Origin: Corynebacterium gallinarum
Lineage (GTDB): Bacteria; Actinomycetota; Actinomycetes; Mycobacteriales; Mycobacteriaceae
Direction of reading: 5' to 3'
Assembly: GCF_014837045.1 (NCBI RefSeq)
Contig: NZ_JACSPR010000002.1
Coordinates: 248,001 to 312,000 of the forward strand
DNA: 64,000 bases
Under the pieces are notes generated by a model. It did not search any database and had not been told where the DNA came from. It saw only the letters and a program-made list of their open reading frames with translations. The position numbers and the translations under genes were made by a program. Positions 53,600 through 62,284 of the stretch are shown in pieces (position 1 is the first letter of the stretch; the number at the start of each line of letters is the position of its first letter).

Positions 53600-55897
53600 A
53601 TGACCACCCCTCCTGAGATCTCCAGTGTCAATCCGCTCGCCAACAAGTTTGACCACCCGGATGTGGGTCGGCGGGTGAAGTCCGCGGCCGGGGTGCCCGG
53701 TGTCCTCCACGCGATGGAGCATGCCGTGCCCAACAGGGGTGTGCTGCCCCTGCTGACGATGAACAAACCCGGTGGTTTCGACTGCCCCGGGTGCGCCTGG
53801 CCGGAGCCCGCACCCCATGAGCTCAGCATCGCGGAATTCTGCGAGAACGGCGCCAAGGCGGTCGCGGAGGAGACCACCCCGGAGCGCGCCACCGCGGAGT
53901 TCTGGGCTGAGCACTCCATCTTCGACCTGCGGGAGAAAACTGATCACTGGCTGGGTAAACAGGGTCGCATCACCCAGCCGATGTTCTATGACCGTTCCTC
54001 CGGTGATGAGCACTACCGTCCGATCTCCTGGGAGGATGCCATCGCGCTGATCGCCTCCACCCTGAAGCGGATCGAACCGGATGAGGCGGTGTTCTACACC
54101 TCCGGGCGCACCCCGAATGAACCGGCGTACATGTTCCAGCTGCTGGCGCGCCGCCTGGGCACCAACAACCTGCCGGACTGCGGCAACATGTGCCATGAAT
54201 CCACCGGCAGTGCCCTCGGTGAAACCCTCGGTCTGGGCAAGGCCTCGGTGGTCATCGAGGATTTCCACAACACCGACCTGCTCATCTCCGTGGGGCAGAA
54301 CCCGGGCACCAACCACCCGCGTGCGCTCAGTGCCTTCAAGAAACTGAAGGAAAACGGCGGGAAGATCCTCACCCTCAATCCCCTGCCGGAGACCGGCCTG
54401 ATGAAGTTCCGTGATCCGCAGACGGTCAAGGGCGCGCTAAGCATCTCCGAGGACCTCACCGATGAGTACCTGCAGGTCCGTCTCGACGGTGACCGCGCGT
54501 TCTTCCAGGCGCTGAACAAGGAACTGATCCGCCGGGACGCGCTGGACCACACCTTCCTGGAGAAGTTCTGCTCCGGGGTCGAGGAGACCATTGCCCACCT
54601 GAACAGCCTGGATGATGAGACCCTGCTGCGTGGTTGTGGGCTGACGGCCAGGGATATCCAGAAGGCTGCCGACATGGTGGAGGCCGCTGACACCGTGGTG
54701 GTGTCCTGGACCCTGGGTGTCACCCAGCACAAGAACGCTGTGTACACCATCCGGGAGATGGTGAACTTCCTGCTGCTGACCGGCAACATCGGCAAGCCCG
54801 GCGCGGGTACCGCTCCCCTGCGCGGCCACTCCAATGTGCAGGGTGATCGCACCATGGGTATCTGGGAGAAGATGCCGGAGTCCTTCCTCCAGGCCATTGA
54901 AGATGAGTTCGGTTTCGATGTCCCGCGTGAGGATGGCTGGGACACCGTGGATTCCCTGCGCGCCATGCGTGACGGCAAGACGAAGTTCTTCATGTCGCTT
55001 GGCGGCAACCTGGTGCGGGTGGCCTCGGATACCTCCGTGCTGGAGAAGGGCATGCAGTCCAATGAACTGACGGTGCATGTGTCCACCAAACCCAATGGTT
55101 CGCATGCCTGGCCGGGTGAGAAATCCCTGATCCTGCCGGTTCGCGCCCGCACCGACCGGGATGTGCAGAAGACCGGCCTCCAGACCGTCACCGTGGAGGA
55201 TTCCGCCGGCGCCATCCACGGTTCCACCGGTAAGCGTTTCGCCAACCGGGATCTGGATCTGAAGTCCGAGTGTGATGTCATCGGATCCATCGGCCGGGAG
55301 ACCTTCGGGGATGATTTCTGGCAGCCGATGATCGATGACTATGGCGTGATCCGTAATCACATCGAGGCCACCATCCCCGGTTTCCACGACTTCAACCGCC
55401 GCATCCAGAACCCCGGTGGTTTCCTCCTGCCGAACGGTCCGCGTGAGCGGGTGTTCAACACCTCCGACGGCAAGGCGCAGCTGACGGTCAATGAGACCAA
55501 TGTGATCGAATTGCCCGAGGGGTACCTGCTGATGAACACGGTGCGGTCCCATGACCAGTACAACTCCACCATCTACGGCCTGGATGACCGTTACCGTGGG
55601 GTGCGCGGTGGTCGGCGCGTGGTGTTCGTCAACCCCGAGGACTGTCGTGCTCGCGGGCTGCGCGATGGTGACCTGGTGGATATTGTTTCCGTCTTCGATG
55701 ACGGTGAGCGCCGGGCACCCAATTTCCGGGTGGTCGAATATGACACCGCCCGGGACTGCGTGACCACCTACTTCCCCGAGGCCAACGTGTTGGTGCCGCT
55801 GGATTCGGTGGCGGAGAAGTCCAACACCCCGGTGTCCAAGTCGGTGCTGGTGCGTCTGGAACCCCTGGGTATCCACGCGGACGATCTAGACAAGTAA
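53600..55897 (+). CDS. fdhF: Molybdopterin-dependent formate dehydrogenase (FdhF/YdeP type)
   Basis: 765 residues. N-terminal KPGGFDCPGCAWPEP, then the molybdopterin oxidoreductase core: WEDAIALIASTLKRI, YTSGRTPNEPAYMFQLLARR, GNMCHESTGSALGETLGLG with the likely Mo-ligand Cys, and GNIGKPGAGTAPLRGHSNVQ. The C-terminal dinucleotide-binding domain includes LMNTVRSHDQYNSTIYGLDD. In C. glutamicum the orthologue oxidises formate and needs FdhD and molybdenum cofactor. First gene of the fdhF-DUF6457-fdhD set, leaderless start at 53600. Confidence 0.93.
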   Translation: MTTPPEISSVNPLANKFDHPDVGRRVKSAAGVPGVLHAMEHAVPNRGVLPLLTMNKPGGFDCPGCAWPEPAPHELSIAEFCENGAKAVAEETTPERATAEFWAEHSIFDLREKTDHWLGKQGRITQPMFYDRSSGDEHYRPISWEDAIALIASTLKRIEPDEAVFYTSGRTPNEPAYMFQLLARRLGTNNLPDCGNMCHESTGSALGETLGLGKASVVIEDFHNTDLLISVGQNPGTNHPRALSAFKKLKENGGKILTLNPLPETGLMKFRDPQTVKGALSISEDLTDEYLQVRLDGDRAFFQALNKELIRRDALDHTFLEKFCSGVEETIAHLNSLDDETLLRGCGLTARDIQKAADMVEAADTVVVSWTLGVTQHKNAVYTIREMVNFLLLTGNIGKPGAGTAPLRGHSNVQGDRTMGIWEKMPESFLQAIEDEFGFDVPREDGWDTVDSLRAMRDGKTKFFMSLGGNLVRVASDTSVLEKGMQSNELTVHVSTKPNGSHAWPGEKSLILPVRARTDRDVQKTGLQTVTVEDSAGAIHGSTGKRFANRDLDLKSECDVIGSIGRETFGDDFWQPMIDDYGVIRNHIEATIPGFHDFNRRIQNPGGFLLPNGPRERVFNTSDGKAQLTVNETNVIELPEGYLLMNTVRSHDQYNSTIYGLDDRYRGVRGGRRVVFVNPEDCRARGLRDGDLVDIVSVFDDGERRAPNFRVVEYDTARDCVTTYFPEANVLVPLDSVAEKSNTPVSKSVLVRLEPLGIHADDLDK

Positions 55898-55942
55898 GAC
55901 TGACAGGTAACGCTGACAGGTAACCCCGCGGGATTTTCCCTG

Positions 55943-55979
55943 CCCGCACCCGTGTTGCACCGGGTGCGGGTTTTATATT
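55943..55979 (+). terminator. Intrinsic terminator directly after fdhF
   Basis: Perfect 10-bp stem CCCGCACCCG / CGGGTGCGGG, eight-base loop, then TTTTATATT. It lies before the DUF6457 and fdhD genes, so these must be reached by read-through or another promoter. Confidence 0.8.
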
Positions 55980-55995
55980 GAGAGGACGGATGCTG

Positions 55996-56313
55996 GTGAG
56001 TGATCAGGACACTGAAGCGGACAGGATGGACCGCATGTATGAGTGGCTGGGTGTGGTGTGCGCTGAGTTCGACATCGACCGGGAGCTTCTCGACGCTGTC
56101 GTGCCCCAGCTGCTCGACCTCACCCGCGATGTCGCGCACGGCCCCTCCCGCCCGGCCGCCCCGATGACGGCGTTCCTGCTGGGTATCGCGGCCACTCGCG
56201 ATGCTCGTGCCACAGATGGAACAGCCACCACGGAGACCGACACCGCGGCACTCGCCCGCCGGGTCCTGGAGGGTGCCACCCGCCTCCAAGAGATGATTGC
56301 CAAGGAGTACTAG
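55996..56313 (+). CDS. DUF6457 domain protein of the formate dehydrogenase operon
   Basis: About 105 residues, all helical: MYEWLGVVCAEFDIDRELLD, VVPQLLDLTRDVAHGPSRPA and MTAFLLGIAATRDA. The same small gene sits between fdhF and fdhD in C. glutamicum and in other actinobacteria; its role in molybdoenzyme maturation is suggested by context only. GTG 55996 has AGAGGA nine bases upstream; ATG 55990 is an alternative. Ends immediately before fdhD. Confidence 0.78.
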   Translation: MSDQDTEADRMDRMYEWLGVVCAEFDIDRELLDAVVPQLLDLTRDVAHGPSRPAAPMTAFLLGIAATRDARATDGTATTETDTAALARRVLEGATRLQEMIAKEY

Positions 56314-57150
56314 ATGGGAAGAATCACCCAGAACCTGCAGGTCCCCCGCGTGGTGTCCACGGACACCGAGGTGTTGGTCAACACCCGCCCGGACACGATC
56401 GCGGTGGAGGAACCACTGGAGATCCGCGTCAACGGCACCAACCTCACCACCACCATGCGCACCCCGGGCCATGACATTGAACTGGTCCACGGCCTGCTGC
56501 TGGCGGAGGGCCTGATCAGGGATGCCTCCGAGGTCTCCACCGCCCGCTACTGCGCGGGTGCGGTGGGACCGGATAACCAGAACACCTACAACGTCCTCGA
56601 ACTGGATGTGGTGCCAACCAATCCCCGGCGCGAGTTGAACCTGGTCTCCGTGCAGCGCAACCTGCCCACATCGTCTGCCTGCGGGGTCTGTGGCACCACC
56701 TCCATCGAGCAGCTGATGGACAAGAAGGGTTGGCCGATCGAGCCGATCACCCCGGATCCGCGGATGATCATCACCCTCCCGGAGAAACTCCGGGAACGTC
56801 AGAAGATGTTCGACAAGACCGGTGGCGTGCACGCCGCGGGCCTGGCCACCCTCGACGGTGAACTGCTGGTGGTGCGTGAGGATGTCGGCCGCCACAACGC
56901 CGCCGACAAGGTCATCGGCCACATGCTCATGAATGGTCGGCTCCCGCTGAGGGACACCATCCTGGTGATGAGTTCGCGTGCCTCCTTCGAGTTGGTGCAG
57001 AAGGCCGCGATGGCCGGCATCCCCGGGGTGATCGCCGTGGGGGCTGCCACCTCCCTGGCCGTGGATGCCGCCCGCGATGCCGGGATGTTCCTCGCCGGCT
57101 TTGTGCGGGGCAACAAGTTCAACCACTATGCCGGGGAACTCGCCGGGTGA
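56314..57150 (+). CDS. fdhD: Formate dehydrogenase sulfurtransferase FdhD
   Basis: 278 residues. Delivers sulfur to the molybdenum cofactor of formate dehydrogenase. The family signature SSACGVCGTTSIEQL carries the two reactive cysteines; GHDIELVHGLLLAEGLI, GGVHAAGLATLDGELLVVRE and DVGRHNAADKVIGHMLM are also conserved. Begins directly at the end of the preceding gene, and its stop overlaps the next start (GTGA). Confidence 0.95.
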   Translation: MGRITQNLQVPRVVSTDTEVLVNTRPDTIAVEEPLEIRVNGTNLTTTMRTPGHDIELVHGLLLAEGLIRDASEVSTARYCAGAVGPDNQNTYNVLELDVVPTNPRRELNLVSVQRNLPTSSACGVCGTTSIEQLMDKKGWPIEPITPDPRMIITLPEKLRERQKMFDKTGGVHAAGLATLDGELLVVREDVGRHNAADKVIGHMLMNGRLPLRDTILVMSSRASFELVQKAAMAGIPGVIAVGAATSLAVDAARDAGMFLAGFVRGNKFNHYAGELAG

Positions 57151-57641
57151 ATATGGAGGAGGTGAGACAGGAGCTCACCACAGTTTTCCCTCAGTGGTTC
57201 ATTTCCGCCGCCGAACACCATGAGGTGTCTCTGGGGCAGGTCATAAGATTTTCAACCTCGCGGTGGTTCTTCCCCGACTGCAACGTTGTGTACACCAATA
57301 ACGGGGAACGCGTCTACCAGGTTTTTCTCCTGGTCGAGATCGATTCCACAGTGGAGAACCTCCTTGCCCATCCCCCTGGGAGCTTCCACTACCCGGGGGC
57401 CACGCTTTCTTACCCCGCGGCCTGGGAGGAGCTGGATGCCACCCAGATCAGAGACTGCCTCTGGCATGCCCTGGATGAATGGTTCACCTATTTTGATTAC
57501 CATGTGGTGTTCGAGATCGACCAGGTGGAGTACAACCGGGGACAGGAACCCGGTGATCTTCGGGTCGGATGCCAGCTGGAGGGGTTCTCCACCCGGCACA
57601 ATATCCAGTTTCTTCACGAACTGGATGCAAAGCCCTCCTGA
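57147..57641 (+). CDS. Protein of unknown function after fdhD
   Basis: 164 residues, soluble, with many aromatic residues: TTVFPQWFISAAEHHEVSLG, RWFFPDCNVVYTNNGERVYQ and FTYFDYHVVFEIDQVEYNRG. One Cys in FPDCNV, one in DCLWHALDEW. No family recognised. GTG 57147 overlaps the fdhD stop, with GGGGAA upstream; ATG 57153 is the alternative. The coupling suggests co-expression with fdhD, but the role is unknown. Confidence 0.7.
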   Translation: MNMEEVRQELTTVFPQWFISAAEHHEVSLGQVIRFSTSRWFFPDCNVVYTNNGERVYQVFLLVEIDSTVENLLAHPPGSFHYPGATLSYPAAWEELDATQIRDCLWHALDEWFTYFDYHVVFEIDQVEYNRGQEPGDLRVGCQLEGFSTRHNIQFLHELDAKPS

Positions 57642-57654
57642 TCCCAACCTCCAC

Positions 57655-57660
57655 TAGCCT
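57655..57660 (+). promoter_or_regulatory. -10 box of the aldo/keto reductase gene (leaderless)
   Basis: TAGCCT seven bases before ATG 57668, no ribosome-binding site. Confidence 0.45.
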
Positions 57661-57667
57661 GGCTGCT

Positions 57668-58486
57668 ATGACCATTCCACTGATTGATCTCCCACCCATC
57701 GGTTTCGGCACGGTCCACCTCGACGGTGCCGCCGGTGTGCAGGCGATGGTGTCCGCCATCCGCACCGGGTACCGGCTCATCGACACCGCCTACAACTATG
57801 AAAATGAAGACGCGGTCGGTGTCGCGATCCGCGAATCCGGCGTGCCCCGCGATGAGCTCATCGTCACGAGCAAACTCCCGGGACGCTTCCACGAGTTCGA
57901 TCTGGCACGCCCCCGCATCGAGGAGAGCCTCTACCGCCTGGGCCTGGGCCACATAGATCTGCTGCTCATCCACTGGCCCAACCCCGCCCGCGACCTCTAC
58001 GTGCAGGCGTGGCAGGCGCTTATCGACGCCCGCGACCGCGGCCTGGTCCGCCACATCGGGGTGTCCAACTTCCTGCACGAACACATCGACCGCCTCGACA
58101 CCGAGACCGGCGAGCTGCCGGTGGTCAACCAGATCGAGCTCCACCCCTATTTCCCACAGGTCGAGCAGGTGGAGTGGCACAACGCCCACGGTATCGTCAC
58201 CGAGGCGTGGAGCCCGTTGAGCAACGGGCGTGGGCTTGTCGACGAACCCCTGCTCACCGACATCGGCCGGCGCTACGGCGTAGGTGGCGGCGAGGTGGCC
58301 CTGGCCTGGCACCACGCCCGCGGCATCGTGCCAATCCCCCGGTCCACCAATCCGGAGCGTCAGAAATCCAACCTGGAGGCGGTGCACCTCACCCTCACCG
58401 ATGAGGAGGTCGCGGCCATCACCGCGCTGGGTCGCCCCGATGGGCGCATCAAGGATCAGGATCCGGCGGTCTACGAGGAGTTCTGA
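57668..58486 (+). CDS. Aldo/keto reductase (2,5-diketo-gluconate reductase-like)
   Basis: 272 residues. The catalytic tetrad is Asp39 and Tyr44 (LIDTAYNYENED), Lys69 (VTSKLPG) and His102 (LLLIHWPNP). The NADPH-binding end includes GIVPIPRSTNPERQKSNLEA. Closest in style to the corynebacterial diketogluconate reductases, but the substrate cannot be told from sequence. An earlier in-frame start lacks support, and TAGCCT upstream supports a leaderless start at 57668. Confidence 0.92.
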   Translation: MTIPLIDLPPIGFGTVHLDGAAGVQAMVSAIRTGYRLIDTAYNYENEDAVGVAIRESGVPRDELIVTSKLPGRFHEFDLARPRIEESLYRLGLGHIDLLLIHWPNPARDLYVQAWQALIDARDRGLVRHIGVSNFLHEHIDRLDTETGELPVVNQIELHPYFPQVEQVEWHNAHGIVTEAWSPLSNGRGLVDEPLLTDIGRRYGVGGGEVALAWHHARGIVPIPRSTNPERQKSNLEAVHLTLTDEEVAAITALGRPDGRIKDQDPAVYEEF

Positions 58487-58497
58487 TCCCTGCCGTC

Positions 58498-59448
58498 TCA
58501 GCCGATGCGCTCGGCCAGGAGTTCCGCCGTCACCCCATCGCCCTTCACCGAGGGGTGCCAGGGCATGCCGAGGGACGGCACCCGGGCATCGACAACACCA
58601 TTGACCCAGGGATCCGCCGTACAGCTGCTGTGCCCGCTGGTGGCTGCGCGCAGATCCACATGCTCCACCGCCAGGATCTCCGCGGCACCACTGATGGCCC
58701 CCTCCAGCCGTTCCATGAAGGACACCAGCGCCCAGGCATCCGGTTTACGGATATCCACACCACCCAGGCGCACGCAGATCTCCCCACCGGTGCGTGGCAG
58801 GTACTCCTGGTACCCCATGAGCGTGATGGTGGCATTCGGGGCGTAGTAGCGCAGGTAGTCGATGACCGGTGCCATGCGCTGCGCGTAATACTCAGGGGTC
58901 ACCGCCGCGGGGTCCTGCATGGTGCCGGCGGCGATCGCCCGGTCACCACAGCCGTTGACCAGATCGGTGAGGCAGTTGATCACCGAGTACCGCAGACTGA
59001 TGTCGGGGTTGCCCCAGTGGTCGTTCTTGCCGAACTGGATGATGATCTCCTCGGTGCGCGGCCCGATCGCACCGAGTGATTCGGCGTGGCGGACCTCATC
59101 GGAGAGATGCAGACCGTCTGAGTTGATGGAGGCGCCGTTGCAGGAGGCGTCGATAAGCTCTCCCGTCGGGAGGCCGAGGCGCACCTGCAGCTGGGCGGGC
59201 CAGGAACGCGCGCCCTTGAGACAGCCACGCTCGTCGGCGGTGAAGGGGGCGTTGGTGCCGGAGGAGTGGGAATCACCGAAGACCACCACGCGTGCCCCAC
59301 CCTCCGGGGCGCGGGTGTCCGCGATCCCCTCAGAGGAGGTCAGCGCGCGCAGTGTCCTGGCGTCCTGTGCGTGGGCGGGTGCCACCCCGATCATCATCAC
59401 TACCGCAACCAACGCCGCCACAACACGCGCGAAACCGAACCTGGGCAT
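58498..59448 (-). CDS. Secreted SGNH/GDSL-type hydrolase
   Basis: 316 residues. Signal peptide (FARVVAALVAVVMMIGVAPA, cleavage near AHAQD). Catalytic blocks: VVFGDSHSSGTN (Ser), the Gly/Asn block QFGKNDHWGN, and the His block MPWHPSVKG. The Asp usually three residues before His is Met here. Six Cys suggest disulfides in the extracytoplasmic domain. May act on envelope lipids, by analogy. ATG 59448 with AAGGAG eight bases upstream was chosen over ATG 59454. Converges on the aldo/keto reductase gene. Confidence 0.85.
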   Translation of the reverse strand: MPRFGFARVVAALVAVVMMIGVAPAHAQDARTLRALTSSEGIADTRAPEGGARVVVFGDSHSSGTNAPFTADERGCLKGARSWPAQLQVRLGLPTGELIDASCNGASINSDGLHLSDEVRHAESLGAIGPRTEEIIIQFGKNDHWGNPDISLRYSVINCLTDLVNGCGDRAIAAGTMQDPAAVTPEYYAQRMAPVIDYLRYYAPNATITLMGYQEYLPRTGGEICVRLGGVDIRKPDAWALVSFMERLEGAISGAAEILAVEHVDLRAATSGHSSCTADPWVNGVVDARVPSLGMPWHPSVKGDGVTAELLAERIG

Positions 59449-59513
59449 CAACATTTCTCCTTTTCCCCCGACTGCTGAAAAGATATTAGCAGTACAGCAG
59501 CCCCCGGGGATGC

Positions 59514-59546
59514 AAAAAGCACCCACCCTTCCGGGTAGGTGCTTTT
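59514..59546. terminator. Terminator after rplE
   Basis: AAAAAGCACCCACCC / GGGTAGGTGCTTTT hairpin with a four-base loop; runs of A and T on the outer sides make it work on both strands. It closes the rplN-rplX-rplE transcript. Confidence 0.8.
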
Positions 59547-59572
59547 CGTGTGTTCAGCCTATGACAGCTGTA

Positions 59573-60145
59573 CTACTGCTTCTTGCCGTCTTCGCCCTTG
59601 AAAGGGAAGCCGAGCTCGCGCAGCAGTGCGCGACCCTCATCGTCGGTCACAGCGGTGGTGACGACGGTGATGTCCATGCCGCGAGGACGGTCGATCTTGT
59701 CGACGTCGATCTCGTAGAACATGGTCTGCTCGGTGAGGCCGAAGGTGTAGTTACCGTGGCCGTCGAACTGCTGGTCGGAGAGTCCACGGAAGTCGCGGAT
59801 ACGTGGCAGGGCCACGGTCAGCAGACGGTCCAGGAACTCCCACATGCGGTCGCCGCGGAGGGTGACCTTCGCGCCGATCGGCATGCCTTCACGGAGCTTG
59901 AAGTTGGCGATGGACTTCTTCGCACGGCGAAGCTGTGGCTTCTGACCGGTGATTGCGGTGAGGTCCTCGAGTGCGCCGTTGATCATCTTGGAGTCACGGG
60001 CAGCGTCGCCGACGCCCATGTTCACGACAACCTTGGTGACGCCCGGGATCTGCATGACGTTCGAGAAATCGAACTCGGTCTGCAGGTTGGGGCGGATCTC
60101 GTCCTGGTAGCGGGACTTGAGACGCGGGGTGTAGTTCTCAGCCAT
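59573..60145 (-). CDS. rplE: 50S ribosomal protein L5
   Basis: 190 residues: [60 protein letters not shown] and [20 protein letters not shown]. Binds 5S rRNA and contacts P-site tRNA. The start overlaps the rplX stop by one base. No rpsN follows; the next genes downstream are unrelated. Confidence 0.97.
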   Translation of the reverse strand: MAENYTPRLKSRYQDEIRPNLQTEFDFSNVMQIPGVTKVVVNMGVGDAARDSKMINGALEDLTAITGQKPQLRRAKKSIANFKLREGMPIGAKVTLRGDRMWEFLDRLLTVALPRIRDFRGLSDQQFDGHGNYTFGLTEQTMFYEIDVDKIDRPRGMDITVVTTAVTDDEGRALLRELGFPFKGEDGKKQ

Positions 60146-60459
60146 TAGATATCCTTCCCGGAACGACGAGAGACGCGAACCTTCTTGCCGTTCTCGTCAA
60201 CGCGGAAACCAACACGGGTTGGGTTTCCATCGGCGTCGATGACCATCACGTTGGACACGTGGATGGGAGCTTCCTGGGTCACGATTCCGCCGGACTCTGC
60301 ACCACGCTCGGGTGCGGAGTTGGCCACGTGCTTCTTGATGCGGTTAACGCCTTCGACCAGAACCTTGTCGGCCTTCGGGAAAGCCGCGATGACCTTGCCC
60401 TTAGCGCCCTTGTCTGGACCTGAGATGACCAGAACCATATCGCCCTTGTGGACCTTCAT
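60145..60459 (-). CDS. rplX: 50S ribosomal protein L24
   Basis: 104 residues with the KOW motif at the N-terminus ([20 protein letters not shown]) followed by [20 protein letters not shown]. Early 50S assembly initiator. Two bases after rplN. Confidence 0.97.
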   Translation of the reverse strand: MKVHKGDMVLVISGPDKGAKGKVIAAFPKADKVLVEGVNRIKKHVANSAPERGAESGGIVTQEAPIHVSNVMVIDADGNPTRVGFRVDENGKKVRVSRRSGKDI

Positions 60460-60461
60460 TC

Positions 60462-60830
60462 TTAAATCACCTCCGGTGCGAGAGAAACGATCTTCATGAA
60501 CTTCTTCTCACGGAGTTCACGTGCGACAGGGCCGAAGATGCGGGTACCGCGTGGCTCGTTGTCGTTCTTGATGATGACGGCGGCGTTCTCATCGAAGGAG
60601 ATGTAAGAACCGTCGGCACGACGGGTCTCCTTCTTGGTGCGCACGATGACAGCCTTGACGATCTCGCCAGACTTCACGTTGCCGCCGGGGGCTGCTTCCT
60701 TGACAGTGGCGACGATAACGTCACCAATGCCAGCAAAACGTCGGGTGGATCCACCGAGAACGCGGATGCACAGAATTTCACGTGCACCAGTGTTGTCGGC
60801 GATCTTCAGACGCGATTCCTGCTGAATCAC
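60462..60830 (-). CDS. rplN: 50S ribosomal protein L14
   Basis: 122 residues, exact family length: [40 protein letters not shown] and [23 protein letters not shown] 60830 is the start, with AGGAGA upstream. First gene of the rplN-rplX-rplE block, separated from rpsQ by 1.2 kb holding a lipoprotein gene. Confidence 0.97.
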   Translation of the reverse strand: MIQQESRLKIADNTGAREILCIRVLGGSTRRFAGIGDVIVATVKEAAPGGNVKSGEIVKAVIVRTKKETRRADGSYISFDENAAVIIKNDNEPRGTRIFGPVARELREKKFMKIVSLAPEVI

Positions 60831-61171
60831 TACTGGTCTCCTGACCTGGATTAATGTGTGCTGGATTTCCGTCCCAAACACACGTGGTCTTTGTCCTACC
60901 GGCGTCTACATACACTTGATTACACAAGGCAACGAACACTCACCAATGGTGGCGTCGAGGGGTCTCGGAAGCATGATTCGGAAAAGCACCACTACTTCCG
61001 ACCTACGCAGACGACTCAGATATTTAACCACACCCCCGGTGCCTAATCCAAATAACGTGACACCCTGTCGCATGCGTGGTGGCAGGGTCTGTGCTATGGG
61101 AAACCGGTGCGCGAACACCCGCCACGCCCTACTATGGGGGTTCCCGCAGCCCTGTATGAGGAGAGCACCAC
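60831..61171. other. Divergent promoter region of rplN and the lipoprotein gene
   Basis: No gene seen. Minus strand has TTGGTG, 18 bases, TAATCA (60917-60946) as a possible rplN promoter; plus strand has TACTAT at 61130-61135 as a possible -10 for the lipoprotein gene. Confidence 0.4.
60917..60946 (-). promoter_or_regulatory. Candidate promoter of rplN
   Basis: TTGGTG (60941-60946), 18-base spacer, TAATCA (60917-60922) preceded by TG, resembling the infA promoter. Confidence 0.35.
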
Positions 61172-61888
61172 ATGGCAAGGAAGCACGCGCACGCCGTTCC
61201 CCTTGTTCTCACCGCTCTACTGCTTGCCGGGTGTGTGAACACACCCGACACCGCCGTCGACATCACCACCGGTGAGGTAGCTGTCGACGACACCACCACT
61301 CCCCCTCCCGTCGGCACCCCATCACGGCCTGCCGAGGTGCCGGAGGAGGACGTGCCGGATGAATCATCCGTCGACAAGCCCCCGGCGCCGTGCACCGACA
61401 ACCCGATGGCATCCGACTTCGCCCCCTTCCTGGAACAGGGAATCATTCCTGTCGGCGCCCTGGGTGCCACACCGGACTCCACCGCCCCGGTCGACGATGT
61501 CTACTACCACTTCCAGATCGGCGAGAACGGCTACGATTCCTGCGCCGCCCTCAGCTACCTCGTGCTCAACGGGGCCAACGGCGATGCCGAGCGGTCCGCG
61601 GGTATCGGCGCCGCCATCCACGACGCGGTGGTCCTCTTCCACCGCGGTGAGATGATCAGCGCGCCCGCCCCCTTCCAGATGAAGACCGTGGAGAAGGTTA
61701 CCCGGACCGCGGATGACCGCATCGAGGTGCTCTACGGCCATGCGGGGGGTGCCAGCGCCCAGGGGGTGACCGAGCGTCACCTGTTCACCTTCATCCACAC
61801 CGGCGACGGCCTGACCGGGGAGGGCTCCCTGCCGGCCGACATCGATGACCATGCGAGGCTCGACCTGCAGCAGGCGAACCTGCCCTAG
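61172..61888 (+). CDS. Lipoprotein of the LppP/LprE family
   Basis: 238 residues. The signal sequence ends in the lipobox LLLAGCVNT, so the Cys is lipid-modified. A Thr/Pro/Asp/Glu-rich linker precedes a domain with CTDNPMASDFAPFLEQGIIP, YYHFQIGENGYDSCAALSYL, LFHRGEMI and VTRTADDRIEVLYGHAGG, characteristic of the actinobacterial LppP/LprE family. Function unknown. RBS GAGGAGAG before ATG 61172. It interrupts the ribosomal cluster and is transcribed against it. Confidence 0.87.
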   Translation: MARKHAHAVPLVLTALLLAGCVNTPDTAVDITTGEVAVDDTTTPPPVGTPSRPAEVPEEDVPDESSVDKPPAPCTDNPMASDFAPFLEQGIIPVGALGATPDSTAPVDDVYYHFQIGENGYDSCAALSYLVLNGANGDAERSAGIGAAIHDAVVLFHRGEMISAPAPFQMKTVEKVTRTADDRIEVLYGHAGGASAQGVTERHLFTFIHTGDGLTGEGSLPADIDDHARLDLQQANLP

Positions 61889-61914
61889 ACCCAGGGAGGG
61901 ACTTAGGGCAGCAG

Positions 61915-61948
61915 AAAACCCCACCCGGTGTAATACCGGATGGGGCTT
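61915..61948 (-). terminator. Terminator after rpsQ
   Basis: Minus strand GCCCCATCCGGT / ACCGGGTGGGG(T) hairpin with a five-base loop, then TTTTC. It ends the S10-type operon before the lipoprotein gene. Confidence 0.7.
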
Positions 61949-62003
61949 GTCTCGAACGTATCCTCCCCGAGGGGAAGAAGCATTCAGTTACTGCTTAAGC
62001 AGA

Positions 62004-62282
62004 CTACTTGGCCTTCTCGATGATCTCGATGAGACGGTAGTTCTTGTCCTTGGACAGCGGACGGGTCTCCTCGATGCGGACCAGGTCGCCGATACCGGCG
62101 GTGTTCTCCTCATCGTGAGCCTTGACCTTCTTGTTGGTGCGAAGGATCTTGCTGTACAGAGCGTGCTGCTTACGATCCTCGAGCTCGACCACGATGGTCT
62201 TCTGCATCTTGTCAGAAACCACGTAGCCGGTGCGGACCTTGCGGACGCCCTTTTCCTGGTTGTTCACGTTTGCCTCACTCAT
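62004..62282 (-). CDS. rpsQ: 30S ribosomal protein S17
   Basis: 92 residues: [40 protein letters not shown] and [22 protein letters not shown]-fold protein binding the 5' domain of 16S rRNA. Two bases after rpmC; a terminator follows, so the S10 cluster ends here. Confidence 0.97.
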   Translation of the reverse strand: MSEANVNNQEKGVRKVRTGYVVSDKMQKTIVVELEDRKQHALYSKILRTNKKVKAHDEENTAGIGDLVRIEETRPLSKDKNYRLIEIIEKAK

Positions 62283-62284
62283 AA

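Noticed and set aside
54094-55876. Long antisense frames (398 and 479 codons) within fdhF
   Set aside because: No motifs or start signals, and they cover conserved molybdopterin oxidoreductase sequence on the other strand.
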